DNA from: Blastocystis sp. Blastoise
Lineage: Eukaryota > Sar > Bigyra > Opalinata > Blastocystidae
Direction of reading: 5' to 3'
NCBI GenBank assembly: GCA_039096225.1
Contig: JBBPEB010000032.1
Span: 965,501 to 1,029,500, forward strand
Length of the DNA stretch: 64,000 bases
The translations under genes and the position numbers were made by a program. Under the pieces are notes generated by a model. The model worked only from the letters and a program-made list of their open reading frames with translations, ran no database searches and was not told the origin of the DNA. Position 1 is the first letter of the stretch; each line of letters begins with the position of its first letter. Below, in pieces: positions 14,901 to 37,665 of the stretch.

Positions 14901-15960
14901 TACGCTTTCTGAAACGGTACATTTTGAGTTATTTACCTATGACACTCCATATAAAGCTTTTCGATTTCGTATATTAGAATGTGCGAACCAAAGTGATCCT
15001 CCAAATGACCCTAAATGCTTATATGAATTATATCCAAATAGTTATGGATTTCAACTTAATAGTATACTCTTATATCATATGAAACAAGAGATCTCTTGTA
15101 CAGGTACTGATTCTCTTTCAGATGCTATTGATACAGGCTATGCTTACGGGAAATGTCCTATAGATTATGTAGGCTTTGTGTCTGCCTTGTGTAATAAAGG
15201 TGAATTCACATTTACTGAGAATTACTGTCAGGCTAATAGTACTTGGGCTATTCTTTATCCAAATTCTATTTATCAATTTTATTTATTTCAGTCTATTTCT
15301 CCTTTGATTCCTTCTCGTCAACTCTCCTTTGCTTATTGTTCTATAACACCAGAATTACCACGGGGACTTTTATTTAATACAACTAATGCAGCTATTTCAG
15401 GAACATTCTATTTCTCATTCTCTCCTATTGAATTCAGTGTTCTTTGCCGTTATAATAATGATGTTGCGAAAGGGTCCGTCACTATTGGATGTTCTTTAAG
15501 TTTTCAACAAATTATGTATATCGTTCTCATTTGTATAGGTATTCTACTTATAGCAGGACTGGTAATTCTTATACGATATATTTCATGTTGTCATATTGCT
15601 AAGAAGAAATCTGGACCATATGCGTCATTGATGACGCAGTCATCGTTAGCTCCGCATGAGTCGATTGAATTATCAATTGTCCCGAAAACCAAGAGAATGT
15701 CTTATATTTATGGGAATGAAAATGGATATACAATGGATAATATATCTTCAAGAGATACTATTATTAATATGAGATCACAATTAGTACCTCCTTCTGTATC
15801 TAGTATGGGGTCTGTATACTCACAATCATCTATATCCAGCTTAGAGAGGGATCTGGAGGGATCTATTTCTCATATGCACGTGATCTTGAAAGGATCTTAT
15901 AGTAAAGAAATCGTTTCTCATTATACACAAGGAAATACTGTGAAATATACTTCATCATAA
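9593..15960 (+). CDS. Giant type I membrane surface protein with Ig-like and lectin-like modules
   Basis: Family not recognised as a whole. Ten exons (9593-9641, 9681-9887, 9923-10066, 10159-10414, 10466-10501, 10600-10742, 10812-10971, 11122-11333, 11467-11793, 12008-15960) join in frame to 1,828 residues. A signal peptide (MYLFCYIIVLLGWIIQ) leads a long ectodomain. One helix (IVLICIGILLIAGLVILI) lies near residues 1,680-1,700, followed by a basic stop-transfer and a Ser-rich tail of about 125 residues. Repeated modules are visible: three beta-sandwich segments with F(Y/V)xxGxEx(I/F)R phrases such as FHIFVNGREVGL; three discoidin-like segments (WNVYG...RIVLD, WNLYG...EVLLD, WVFEG...WIVLD); and two putative-Ig (He_PIG-like) segments, FPAGIEINEETGTIAV and LPRGLLFNTTNAAISG. 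A Ser-rich linker lies at about 12930-13020. I infer an adhesion or recognition role. The last exon alone is nearly 4 kb. Confidence 0.85.
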
Positions 15961-17384
15961 TTGAATTGAATTTATTTTTGTTCTTCTTTTTGTTCTTCTT
16001 TTGTTCTTCTTTTGTTCTTCTTTTTATTCTTCTTTTTATTCTTCTTTTTATTCTTCTTTTTGTTCTTCTTTTTGTTCTTATTCCTATTATTGTTTATTAT
16101 ATTCCTATTCTTATTCTTATTCCTATTCTTTTCCTATTTCTATTATTGTTTTTATTATATTTTTATTGTTATTTTTATAATTTGATATTTGTTGATAATT
16201 ATGAATTTTTGTCATTTTTATTATTTCTAGAAAAGTACTGTATTTATGATCTTTTTTCTTTTGCTCTATATGCAGTTATCATATTTTTCTACCCCTTATT
16301 ATTATATAAGAACAAATCTTCATTTCATATTCACTATTATATTTTATTTAAATACTTCTTTATATATATATGTGTAAATTCTTCTATTCTGTTATATGTA
16401 TGTGATTATTCATTACAATATTTTATTTATGTTTCTTTTATTTATCCTCAAACGCTCTCTTCTTATTATACTATTCAACTATTATTTATAAGCATATTCT
16501 GACATATGTTTAAATTAAGTTGTAGTTATTATTATTCATTTTATATTTATACATATTCTTGTTGTTATTGTTATACGTTTTGTGCTTTTTTTATAATCCA
16601 GAGAATTAGATATATATATATGATATATATATGTTATATACATTTTATTTTTATATTTATTTTGTAATTCTATATATTTATACACCATAGATCATTTAAT
16701 TAATTCATTTCATTTATATATATATTTGTTTTGGATTTTGTGTTTTCTCTTTTCGTACTATTCCTATTTTTTTTGTCATTCAAATGTATATATCATTATT
16801 CTATTTACTTTACATGTTCATACTTTATTAATTATATAAAAAGAAGCATATTCTTTTCGTTTATATATTAACCGTCATCGTTTTATTTGTGCTTTGTTTA
16901 TATCCTTTTTTTTTTTGCATTTAAAAATAAATATGTTTTGGTATTTCTTCATTCAAAAGATGTGAAATGTTCAGTCTTAAATATAGACAATAAATATAAC
17001 TACTAGCATATATATATTTAATGATAAAATTAACACAAGAATTTAATAATAAATAGAAATATATATATTTAATTCCTCTTTAATTATTGCTTGGTGCTTC
17101 AATGAATCCGAATAAGTTCATGTATTAGAATAATAGACACATATAATTCTAACATGTTCTCGTTAAATTAGTTTATTCTCTTATATTACATATATTTTAC
17201 TATAAATGATCATTCCTTAAATGTACTCTAAAAAGTTATGGAATACATTCTTGAAGAATAAAATAAATGTACAAAAAACACAAATTGTGAGAAATATCTA
17301 AAAAAATAATGGAAACACATAAGAATACCACGGTTATCTTTTAAGAATACTTTTCTTATTCTTTATTCAGGTTACCCACATATA
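15961..17384. other. Intergenic region
   Basis: The start is a degenerate TTTTTGTTCTTC repeat (about 15975-16085), followed by AT-rich sequence without a supported gene. An apparent membrane-like frame at 15966-16502 is low-complexity and is rejected. Confidence 0.6.
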
Positions 17385-24888
<7,504 letters not shown>

Positions 24889-25343
24889 TTTTCTTTTAGG
24901 ACTAGTCACTCTTATTAATTTAAATTGATATATTATCTTTTTGTTGTTTGTTTCATAACTGTTCATTCTCCGTAATTACTATTATTTACTATAACGGATA
25001 TTTCTATTATGTAAAGAGAACCTTTATTCATTTATATGATTTGTAGTCTATATATTTTATCAACTATTTTGCATTTCGACTGATTTGTCATCATTAAAAG
25101 TAATCAAATCATGCTGATACATGCATTTCTCTTCATAACTAAAGATGTGGCACACAAATATATATCTTTAAACAAACGGAAAAAATACAGGTTATTCATG
25201 GTTATTTCCAAAGAGAGAAACATTTTTACATTTTTTACATTATATTTTTCCTTTTTAAAAAAGTCTGCTAGAAAAGTGTATAACTGGATTATATCCTATA
25301 TATAACAATAGTTCAGATCCTACAGAATAGTCCTTAGTAAAAC
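24889..25343. other. Intergenic region
   Basis: Between two genes on the same strand; AT-rich, with no supported coding exon. Confidence 0.55.
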
Positions 25344-27179
<1,836 letters not shown>

Positions 27180-27859
27180 TTTACTATCTATTTCTATTTC
27201 TCTCAGAATAATCAGGTTATCAAGTTAAATAATCTTCTATTTAATTATATTATTATACTCTATATATGTATATTATTTTCTTTTCTTTTTCTCTCTTTAT
27301 ACTTTGTTGTTGTATTTATTATTAGGATTATACACATTGATCTTTTTATTATTATATATGTATATTAGCCATGTGTTTTATATATCTTACCAGCTGTTGC
27401 GTATATATTCATAATTATACTTGTATTGCTTATATATACACCTCTTCTTCAATTTTCCTCTTATGTTGTTCTTTTGGCTTTATTCTCAACATATAAACAA
27501 CAATTATATTCTTTGTGGCCTAGTTTTGTTTATATCTTTTATATTATTATATTACTATTGTTGATATTCATATAATAACTATAATTACTTCTTCTTAGCG
27601 ATAGCAATGAAACAGTCAAAAGCATAAAGTATATATATTATTTTTGTACTAATATTTTCATTAAAGAATTTTAAAACTATAATTTATAAAAAAGGCATAT
27701 TTAAGTCACTGATTTAATAGAATTGCATGATAGAATATGTGATTATTCACTAGAAACCATTGTTAAGATACAAAGAATTACTACTTATTGAAAATAAAAC
27801 AAAAAAAAGTATTAAGCTTAGCAAGAAAAAAAAAGTATAATGATATAGAAAGCGAATCA
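27180..27859. other. Convergent intergenic region
   Basis: AT-rich sequence between converging genes. No coding exon or element is recognised. Confidence 0.55.
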
Positions 27860-28627
27860 CTATAACAATTTATTTTTCGATATAAATGAACAGATAGGTT
27901 GTGTGAACGCGCCTGATTCAAAGTTAAGATCATTTCGTTGATCTCTCTTAATCATAAGTATCCAAATAATAACTATATAAGGCATTCCGACATTGAATTC
28001 AATCAATGAATCAAATAATACAGTTCGTAAAGATTGTTGACGAATACCAGATAAATATAAAGAAAACTCAAAGAAACCTTCAGCAGTTGTTCCTATAGCT
28101 AATAATTTTAAAATATCACGTAACGACACTCGTTGATAACATAAATACATATATCCTAAACATCCAAAAAGAATAAAAAAACCTCGTTGAGAACTCATAG
28201 TACGAGATACTGTAATTAAATCGTCAGTATGATAGGATAATTGAAAGAAAGCAGGACAGAATTGAACCATAAAGAAAAAGAAAGTCCAGAATGTACGATT
28301 AATTTTTTCTCTCATTTCCTTGGTTCCAAATGTACCCTCAATCATTAGACATACCCAGGAGGGATGGATAACACCAGGTCCAAGCTGTAACCAAATTTGT
28401 AACAACCACGGGTTAATAGAACTATCAATAATACGTATTTTAAGGATTTCCATCCAGAAAACTGCATCTACCAAGTAATATACGATAAAGCCAATTGCCA
28501 TAAATAAAGAAGCACGCCAATGGTAGTTTACATTTACAGATGCAATCCATATTAACACTGCAACAATATCAAAATAAATACAGGAACTATAGAGCTGTCT
28601 TGAAACCTCTTCTGTTTCTTCAAACAT
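27860..28627 (-). CDS. Multi-pass membrane protein, family not recognised
   Basis: Intronless frame of 255 residues, unusual in this intron-dense window. About six to seven hydrophobic helices are visible: near residues 15-32, 38-55, 66-90, 110-130, 150-165, 172-195 and 225-245. Fairly conserved-looking features include YYLVDAVFWMEILKIR after the second helix, and acidic or aromatic residues within helices, which are more typical of a channel, receptor or lipid enzyme than of low-complexity sequence. Base composition is distinctly richer in G and C than the flanks, which supports real coding. I considered an EXPERA or TMEM86-type fold but could not match the key residues. It sits tail to tail with the folate ligase and head to head with the BTB-TLDc gene. 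Confidence 0.75.
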   Translation of the reverse strand: MFEETEEVSRQLYSSCIYFDIVAVLIWIASVNVNYHWRASLFMAIGFIVYYLVDAVFWMEILKIRIIDSSINPWLLQIWLQLGPGVIHPSWVCLMIEGTFGTKEMREKINRTFWTFFFFMVQFCPAFFQLSYHTDDLITVSRTMSSQRGFFILFGCLGYMYLCYQRVSLRDILKLLAIGTTAEGFFEFSLYLSGIRQQSLRTVLFDSLIEFNVGMPYIVIIWILMIKRDQRNDLNFESGAFTQPICSFISKNKLL

Positions 28628-29017
28628 AAGTATAAGCTTGATAAAACAAAAACTTATTTTTTTAATATCTTTCTTTTATTTTTGTTATAAATATGCAAAA
28701 ACTTTTGAAAATCATTGTTGTTTTTGTTGAGACTACAAAAATCTATAATATTTGATTATTCTCTTGAAAAAGAAGATAAACAAAATATAAAAATGAGTGG
28801 ATTAGTTGTCATTAATCATTCATGAATTAAAAAACATAAGTGAATCACTAGAAGGTCTTCATAAATAGTTCTTAAAGATCTATATACTTAAACTCATATG
28901 CAACTATTAGTAAATGAAGTAAATACTAAATTTTTTCAGATAAATTCAGCCTTTTCATGATTCTTCTAGTTTCTGTATTATTTTTTAATTTGAAGGTTGC
29001 TAAGAGTCTATCTTAAA
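28628..29017. other. Divergent intergenic region (promoters expected)
   Basis: This 390-bp AT-rich segment separates two divergently transcribed genes and so should hold both promoters. No specific motif is recognised. Confidence 0.5.
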
Positions 29018-31029
29018 ATGGGTAAAAGTCATTTGATTGATATACTTAGCACGATTACTACAATAGCTATTATTGTGGCCTTATTGTTTTCAATCAAAAA
29101 AATTAATTCCGGTAAGAATCATTATTCTAGTCATTAATTTTATTTATAGAGATTATTGATCATAACAAGGAAGATAAAGAGGAAATGAGTTCATTAAAGA
29201 ATCGCTATTTAGCGTTGCAAGAACAATTATCTCTCGTGTCTAATAAAGATGTCAAGCCTGATGTAGATTTAAAAGCTTTAGTTGATCCACTTATTTCAAA
29301 GATAGATGCTGATTCTAAATTGATTGAAGAATTACAAAATGAAATTGCAAAGCAACAATCATCTTTAGTTTCTCTTGGAGAACAGATTAATTTATATGAG
29401 GAAACTATCAAAACGTTGAAAGAAACTTCTGAATGTATATGTGATTCTAAAGAAGAACCTAAAGTTGATTCGACAAAGTTGAATAAAGACGTTATTAAAG
29501 AGCAAACAAAAGATGATTCTAGTTTTATGATGGAAGAAACTTCAGAAGATTCTAATGAAGATATTTATGAAAGTAAACAGTCGATACATATAAGTGTATT
29601 ATCTACAGAAAATAATAATAAAACTGACACTATTCATGAAAATATAGAGTCAACATCTATTCCTAATAATAATATGAATAAGGATAATGAAAATATGAAT
29701 AATAATGATAATAATAATGAAAATATGAATAATAATAACAATGATAATAATAATAATTCTACTATAAATAATAATTCTACTAGTTCTCTTCCTCAATATA
29801 ATGCTACCATTAACGTTAAACAGAATGTTACATCTCGTTATATTGATTATAGTTTCAGAGGAGTTCATTTCGTTATTTTAAGAAGTATTATAGAGAAACA
29901 TAAGAAATCTCTTCTCTATACTGTATTATCTGAAGATCCTCTTCCTGATGGTTCTTATTATATTAATTGTGCATCTACTTATATAGATGATTTAATTAAC
30001 TGGCTAGACTTTATGTCTTTCCGTGAGAAACGATATACTGAAGATGAACTTATCTATGTAGCTAGTGACTGGGATTATTTACGTATATCTCTTCCAGAGA
30101 GACTTGGTCTTATTCTATATACACCTTCAGAATATTATGGAAAACAACCATTTATTAATGTGAAGGTAGCTGGACAAGTACATCGTTTATCAACAGATCG
30201 TATGGATGAACTGAATATTCACGGTTATTTAGGTGGTTTACGTCATTCTAAGCAAGCTCCAATGGAAGGAGATGTATTTTTATCTTCTAAAGGAACATTA
30301 TTATTTATGTATATTCGTCAATATATCAATACAGGCCGTATTATTCTTCGTGAAGGAACTACATTCCAAGAAGTTATGAAAGAATTCTTATTATTTGATA
30401 TTACTATACCTGATTCTATTATGATTGAAAATGGATATAAACCGAATACAATAGAACATTTCTTCCCTCATTCTTCGTTAATTGAAGATAAAGATATTTT
30501 CTATTTGAGAAACTGGCTTCATTTGAATACATCTTGGGTGAATGTATATAATAGTACCAAAGACCACAAAGGACCTGATTTCTTCCATAATCATGTGGAT
30601 GATCAAGGTCAATTCTTAGCTGTTTTCAATAGTTTTAATGTTGGTGTATTTGGTGTTTATTTCTCTCAAGGATATTTCTCTGCTTGGCCAGATGGGTATA
30701 GATATGATGATGAAAAGAGTTTTATTTTTACATTAGAAGCAAAGACAGGTAGTACACCTAAACAATATCGTTATATTCCTGGAAAGAAGAATTGTATTAT
30801 ATATCAGAGATCTCAAGTTATTACTTTAGGACCTGATGTTCATGGAAGTGATTTAAGTATATTCTTAGATTATTCTACAGGTCATCATGGCTATTCATCC
30901 TTAGATGGAAAGAAATGTTATGAAAATAAAAGTGGATTTGGAGTTCAATTATTTAATTCACAACCTATGAATGATCAAGAAATTCCTCATTTTGAAGTAG
31001 ATCTTGTTGAAGCATGGATACCTGTCTAA
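29018..31029 (+). CDS. Membrane-anchored BTB plus TLDc domain protein
   Basis: Exons 29018-29111 and 29150-31029 join in phase 1 to 657 residues. A single N-terminal helix (about residues 9-26, TITTIAIIVALLFSI) looks like a signal anchor. It is followed by a coiled coil (about 45-120), an Asn-rich linker (about 195-240), a BTB/T1-like fold (about 250-345; YIDYSFRGVHFVILRS), a second related segment (about 365-455; FINVKVAGQVHRLSTD), and a C-terminal TLDc domain (about 470-655). The TLDc domain shows LYNS-like VYNSTKDHKGPDFF, NVGVFGVYF, KSFIFTLEAK, and the GPDVHGSDLSIFLDYS signature. TLDc proteins are linked to oxidation resistance and V-ATPase regulation in other eukaryotes. A role here is inference; the helix places the protein on a membrane. 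Confidence 0.85.
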
Positions 31030-31819
31030 ATATAAATTAGATTGAAATATTAAGTTATTTATATGTCATATGTATTGAATATACTGTTATCATTAAATTC
31101 TTTATTTTTTTAATTTCTTTATCTATTTGATACTGTCCATAGAATACGTTTGATGTTCTCTTTTTATAAATATCAATTTATATTTATTTAATCATATTAT
31201 TATTTATATCATTTATTGTTCAATTATTTACAATTAAAACGTTATTTAAAAAATATGTGTTTTGTTTACGAGTTTTTTTTTATTATTTTATTACAATTGA
31301 TTTTATTATAATTTAAAGACTTTTATTAGTAACATCATACACTCATATACTATTGAGAAATAAAACATATAGTTTCAATATATATATATATATATATAAC
31401 ACAACAATTACTTAATGAATAATAATCAAAAGGATACTTGAAAGAAAGTTTAGTTTAATAAAATATAAAGAAAGTAAAAATAGCATAGATTGATACTAAT
31501 ATAATATTAACTGTAATAAAAAGTTTCTGATAAATAGTTTTCTTTCCAATTAACACTAATTCTACAGAACAGACATAATTCATAAACTATAGAGATACAT
31601 AGAGTATATAATTCAATTATCTATATATATATACAGAAAGATATTCCATGAGCCAGTTAATAAGGACTACATAAACCATAATTGTTTGATGAGATACAAT
31701 GCCTTCTACAGTAAGAACAATTGAATAATAAGTATACCAAAGATAAGTTATTGTAGTTGAAAAAACGACGTATATAAATTAAGAAAATAATTGTTCAAAT
31801 ACATAAATTTAATGAGGTT
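31030..31819. other. Convergent intergenic region
   Basis: AT-rich sequence with a short TA run near 31380-31398. No coding exon is recognised. Confidence 0.5.
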
Positions 31820-32411
31820 TTATAGTATAAAGGATATTAAAAACTTGCAGAGTTTATTTTTAAAGAGAAGGAGGATAAAACAAACCGGGAAATAAACGAA
31901 ATGCCACAAATATGCATTAATATTAATATATATTCGTATAAGATCCGTTAGAATAAATAATATGATCAGAAAAACCTAAAAATATATAAATAGTTATAAA
32001 ATATAATACATTTTGAAAAGAAAAAAATAAATCTAACTTACGAATCCAATAATACAATTCACAGATATTTCTTTCCTTAAATTCTGATATCGTTCAAGTT
32101 GTCTATATAAATATTTCTCACTATTAGAAAGATGCATTTCATCAATACTTGTCTTCAGGTGTTTCTAAGATACACTCTTTCTCTGCCTTTTCCTTCTTGT
32201 CAAATACTTCCATGAATCCAAGAAATAATAGAAAAGGATTAGGATTATATTTAAAATAAACTGTTTCATGTAATTCCCACGTTTTTCCTAAATTGATGCT
32301 AATATGAAAAATACTTAATAAATATACTAATTTTTTAGATAGATTGTATACATACATTGAACATATACTGCGAAAACACTTTTTAAGAATTATATGAATA
32401 GTTTCCAACAT
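31820..32411 (-). CDS. Small membrane protein, unrecognised, three exons
   Basis: Exons, 5' to 3': 32411-32149, 32120-32042 and 31975-31820, giving 165 residues. The second intron is canonical (GTAAGT ... TTTTTAG), which supports the model. The first would be only 28 nt and lies where the simple frame otherwise stops, so a shorter 89-residue product ending at 32142 is the alternative. Features are an amphipathic N-terminus, the phrase KYNPNPFLLFLGFMEVFDKKEKAEKE, a charged stretch (KYLYRQLERYQNLRKE), and two hydrophobic helices near the C-terminus (IIGFVFLIILFILTDLI and a second following AYLWHF). A PEX11-like protein was considered, but the family motifs are not clear. Confidence 0.55.
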
Positions 32412-33046
32412 GATGAAAACTTCATTTACTCACAATTATGTTTATTTTTTTTTAAGACTCTATATTTATATGCAAAGAATGATTTGTAATCGTATTTTAT
32501 GCTTGATATAGGATAAGAATAACATGACAAGAAAAATAAAATTTTATTTATTAGAATTTAAATTCATCATAGATTTTTTTAATGAATTCATGTTGATAAC
32601 AAAATACAGGAAACAATTAATTTGTTAAAAAAAACGTCTATGGATGGAAACATTGCAAAATTTCGAAAAAAAAACATCAAAAAAAGTATCTTATTCTTCT
32701 TTCATAAAAAGTAGTTGATTATCTATAATAATAGAATAACTATTACATCAAATTCTAAAAAAGAAACAAAAGAATAATCAGATGGAAAGTATTCAGAAAA
32801 AAGAAGTTCCAAATGAATCCAAACAATAGGACTAAGGTTTCTATAGATAATCCTTTGAGAATATGCCTGCAGAAGACGATTGAATTCGTGGTAATTTGCC
32901 GTTTATTGGGAGCAAGAATATGTTGTAACGAGAGTAGAAGAAGCCAGCCAATAAGAAAAGGATTCAAGTTTTTATTCCAACCTTAATCATTTACAATAAC
33001 ACATAAATATATAGTTCTATAGACGTAGATAAAGATTAAGATAAAG
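32412..33046. other. Divergent intergenic region with an uncertain frame
   Basis: A minus-strand open frame at 32967-32755 (about 70 codons) contains LNPFLIGWLLLLSLQHI, faintly like the PNPFLLFL phrase in the gene next to it. It has no ATG and no clear 5' exon in the 80 bp before the neighbouring gene, so I do not call it a gene. The rest is AT-rich. Confidence 0.4.
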
Positions 33047-34452
33047 ATGGCAGAAGCTCAATCACCAGGTATAAGATAAGAAAATTTGATAAAATAAATG
33101 TTTGTTTAGAACCTAGTGAAGAAATGAAGGAAATGATGGAAGAACTTCATATTGATGAAACTCCAGTTGAACAATCTCCAATACCTATTGGTGGAATTCT
33201 TGGTCCAGAGTCATTTGATTTTGAGAAATATAAAACAAACATGAATGTCTGTTATGAAACTGATGGTGATAATTGTTACTGTGGTATTGATGGTACTCAA
33301 TTTAAAGTTCGTGGTCAGAATTATCTTAAAGATAAAAAGAAGTTTGTTTCTAAGCCTAGTAAGTTTTTTTTTAATATTTTTTTTATTTAATATTGTTTTA
33401 ATTGATTTACATATATGAAATGAGTTATTAGATATATTTAGATTCTTATACTATTTATATCTATAGATATATGTACTTTAAGAGGTTGTGATATGTACAG
33501 AATGGATGAAAAACCTCTTCATTTCTGTTCTAGACCTGAATCTCTTCCCGCGAAAGTTAAAGCTGCTGGCGGTAAAGATTTCTTTTTCGTTTATAATATT
33601 ATTGTATATATATAATTAAATATATATGAGTATTATTATATGATGATTTCATATAGAATACTATATATGATAATAATATTGATTATATATAATAGGTTAC
33701 TTATAAGAAGAAGTATATTAGTTTATGTCAATATCATACCATTCCTGATGGATTAGAAACATCCAATCCTACTGCTCGTCGAATGATTGATAATATGATC
33801 AATGATGAAAAAGATGCATGGAAAACAAAACATATTAAACTTATTCCTACTGTTGTTGTCATATCCCTTATAAATATTCTTATGTTTCTTTATATAAATA
33901 GTTTACTATATAAGTATATACTTGTATTATATTGTATCTTTAATTAATTGACGGTCCTGGTCTTGTTAAGAAATGCGTTGGATCTGTACCCTGTATAGTT
34001 GGCAAGAAATTGAAGCAAGTCGCTTTTAAGGGTGATAACTATATTGAAATTGATATGGATGTTTCGAAAGATAAAATGATTTCTAAGGTATTTTTTTATA
34101 TTTATTATTTATGTTTATTCTATTTATTATTTATATTTATTCTATTTATTATTTATATTTATTCTATTTATTATTTATGTTCATTCTATTTATTATTAAT
34201 ATATATTATTATGTATTATTTATGTTCATTCTATTTATTATTTATATATATTATTATAATTATAATTATATATTATATAATCTTTTCTATAAATAATTAT
34301 AGATGTGTGAAATGTGTTTTAAGATGGCAAAATCAGTTGTTATGGATCTTGGATTTGTTTTAGAAGCTACAAATCCTGAAGATTTACCTGAACAAATGTT
34401 ATCTGGTATTCGTCTCTGTAGACCTGATCTTACAGATGTCCCTCTTTTATAA
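33047..34452 (+). CDS. EDR2-type DUF1336 domain protein (stand-alone)
   Basis: Exons 33047-33068, 33110-33358, 33467-33603, 33696-33860, 33953-34087 and 34303-34452 give 285 residues. The whole product is the DUF1336/EDR2 C-terminal domain known from plants and protists: FKVRGQNYLKDKKK, FFFVYNII (family VxN), a KHIKLIPT segment, GPGLVKKCVGSVPCIVGKKL, NYIEIDMDVSKD, VVMDLGFVLEA, and LPEQMLSGIRL. Plant EDR2 proteins also carry PH and START domains, which are absent here. Lipid binding or membrane association is inferred from those relatives. The fourth intron (33861-33952) begins ATATCC and ends AC rather than GT-AG; the reading frame and the IP-x-VV-x-GP spacing of the family require it. Confidence 0.9.
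33861..33952 (+). other. Probable U12-type AT-AC intron
   Basis: Donor ATATCCCTT is close to the U12 consensus ATATCCTT. TCTTTAAT, about 9-16 nt before the 3' end, resembles the U12 branch site TTCCTTAAC, and the intron ends in GAC. No GT-AG alternative keeps the frame, because a TAA at 33941-33943 blocks any earlier AG. Confidence 0.75.
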
Positions 34453-34782
34453 TTGTTATTATTCTTATATTTACTGTTTTATGTTGCATAATAAATATTA
34501 GTTTTGCTTTGTTTAAACATAATTATAATAAGTATATTCATACTAACTCCAAAAGAAAAGAAATCTTATATTGAAACAACAGCTAAAAAATAATAAAAGA
34601 TATGTCTCCCTTACAACCTGTATCATAACCAGTTTAGACTATATAACCATTTAAAAATGAAAACAAAACGCCTAAACAATTTATTATATATGATTATCTA
34701 ATGATAGCGATGAATATATTAGAGATTACTTTCATTTAATAAAAATAAAATTATATATTCGAAAAGTAGACTGCTAAAAGAA
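34453..34782. other. Convergent intergenic region
   Basis: This is 330 bp of AT-rich sequence between converging genes. Nothing is recognised. Confidence 0.5.
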
Positions 34783-37289
<2,507 letters not shown>

Positions 37290-37665
37290 TATTCTTAGTA
37301 TTATGTTATCCAAAAAAACAGAAAAATAAAATATACTTCTAACGAAGGTTTAGACAAATTGGAAAGATTCCCATAATTACATCGAATAGTCTTTTGAAAG
37401 TAGTTTGTCATTTCTCGTTGGAATATTATGAAAAAAACACGGTGATAAAAATAATGACCTAAGCTTAGAAGGCTTGAAAAAGAGATTCTGAGGAGTGAAA
37501 AGAGTTCCATAATATTCTTGACAAATCTATTGGCTCATTAGTAAATTCCTATGATAATCAAGACTTTTATGGTATAAAAGGTAGTTACTATACGAATTGT
37601 TACTTGTCTCTATCCATAAAATACATATAAGTTATTTGAGCATATTTCTTAAAGGCTAACTGAAA
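37290..37665. other. Divergent promoter region between PFP and eL42
   Basis: Two divergently transcribed genes share this 376-bp interval. No TATA-like or other motif stands out against the AT-rich background. Confidence 0.5.

Noticed and set aside
15966-16502. Phe/Leu-rich membrane-like frame just after the surface protein
   Set aside because: It begins in a TTTTTGTTCTTC repeat and continues in AT-rich sequence; composition alone explains the hydrophobicity.
32755-32967. Hydrophobic minus-strand frame of 70 codons
   Set aside because: No ATG and no convincing upstream exon in the 80 bp before the divergent DUF1336 gene; left as unsupported.
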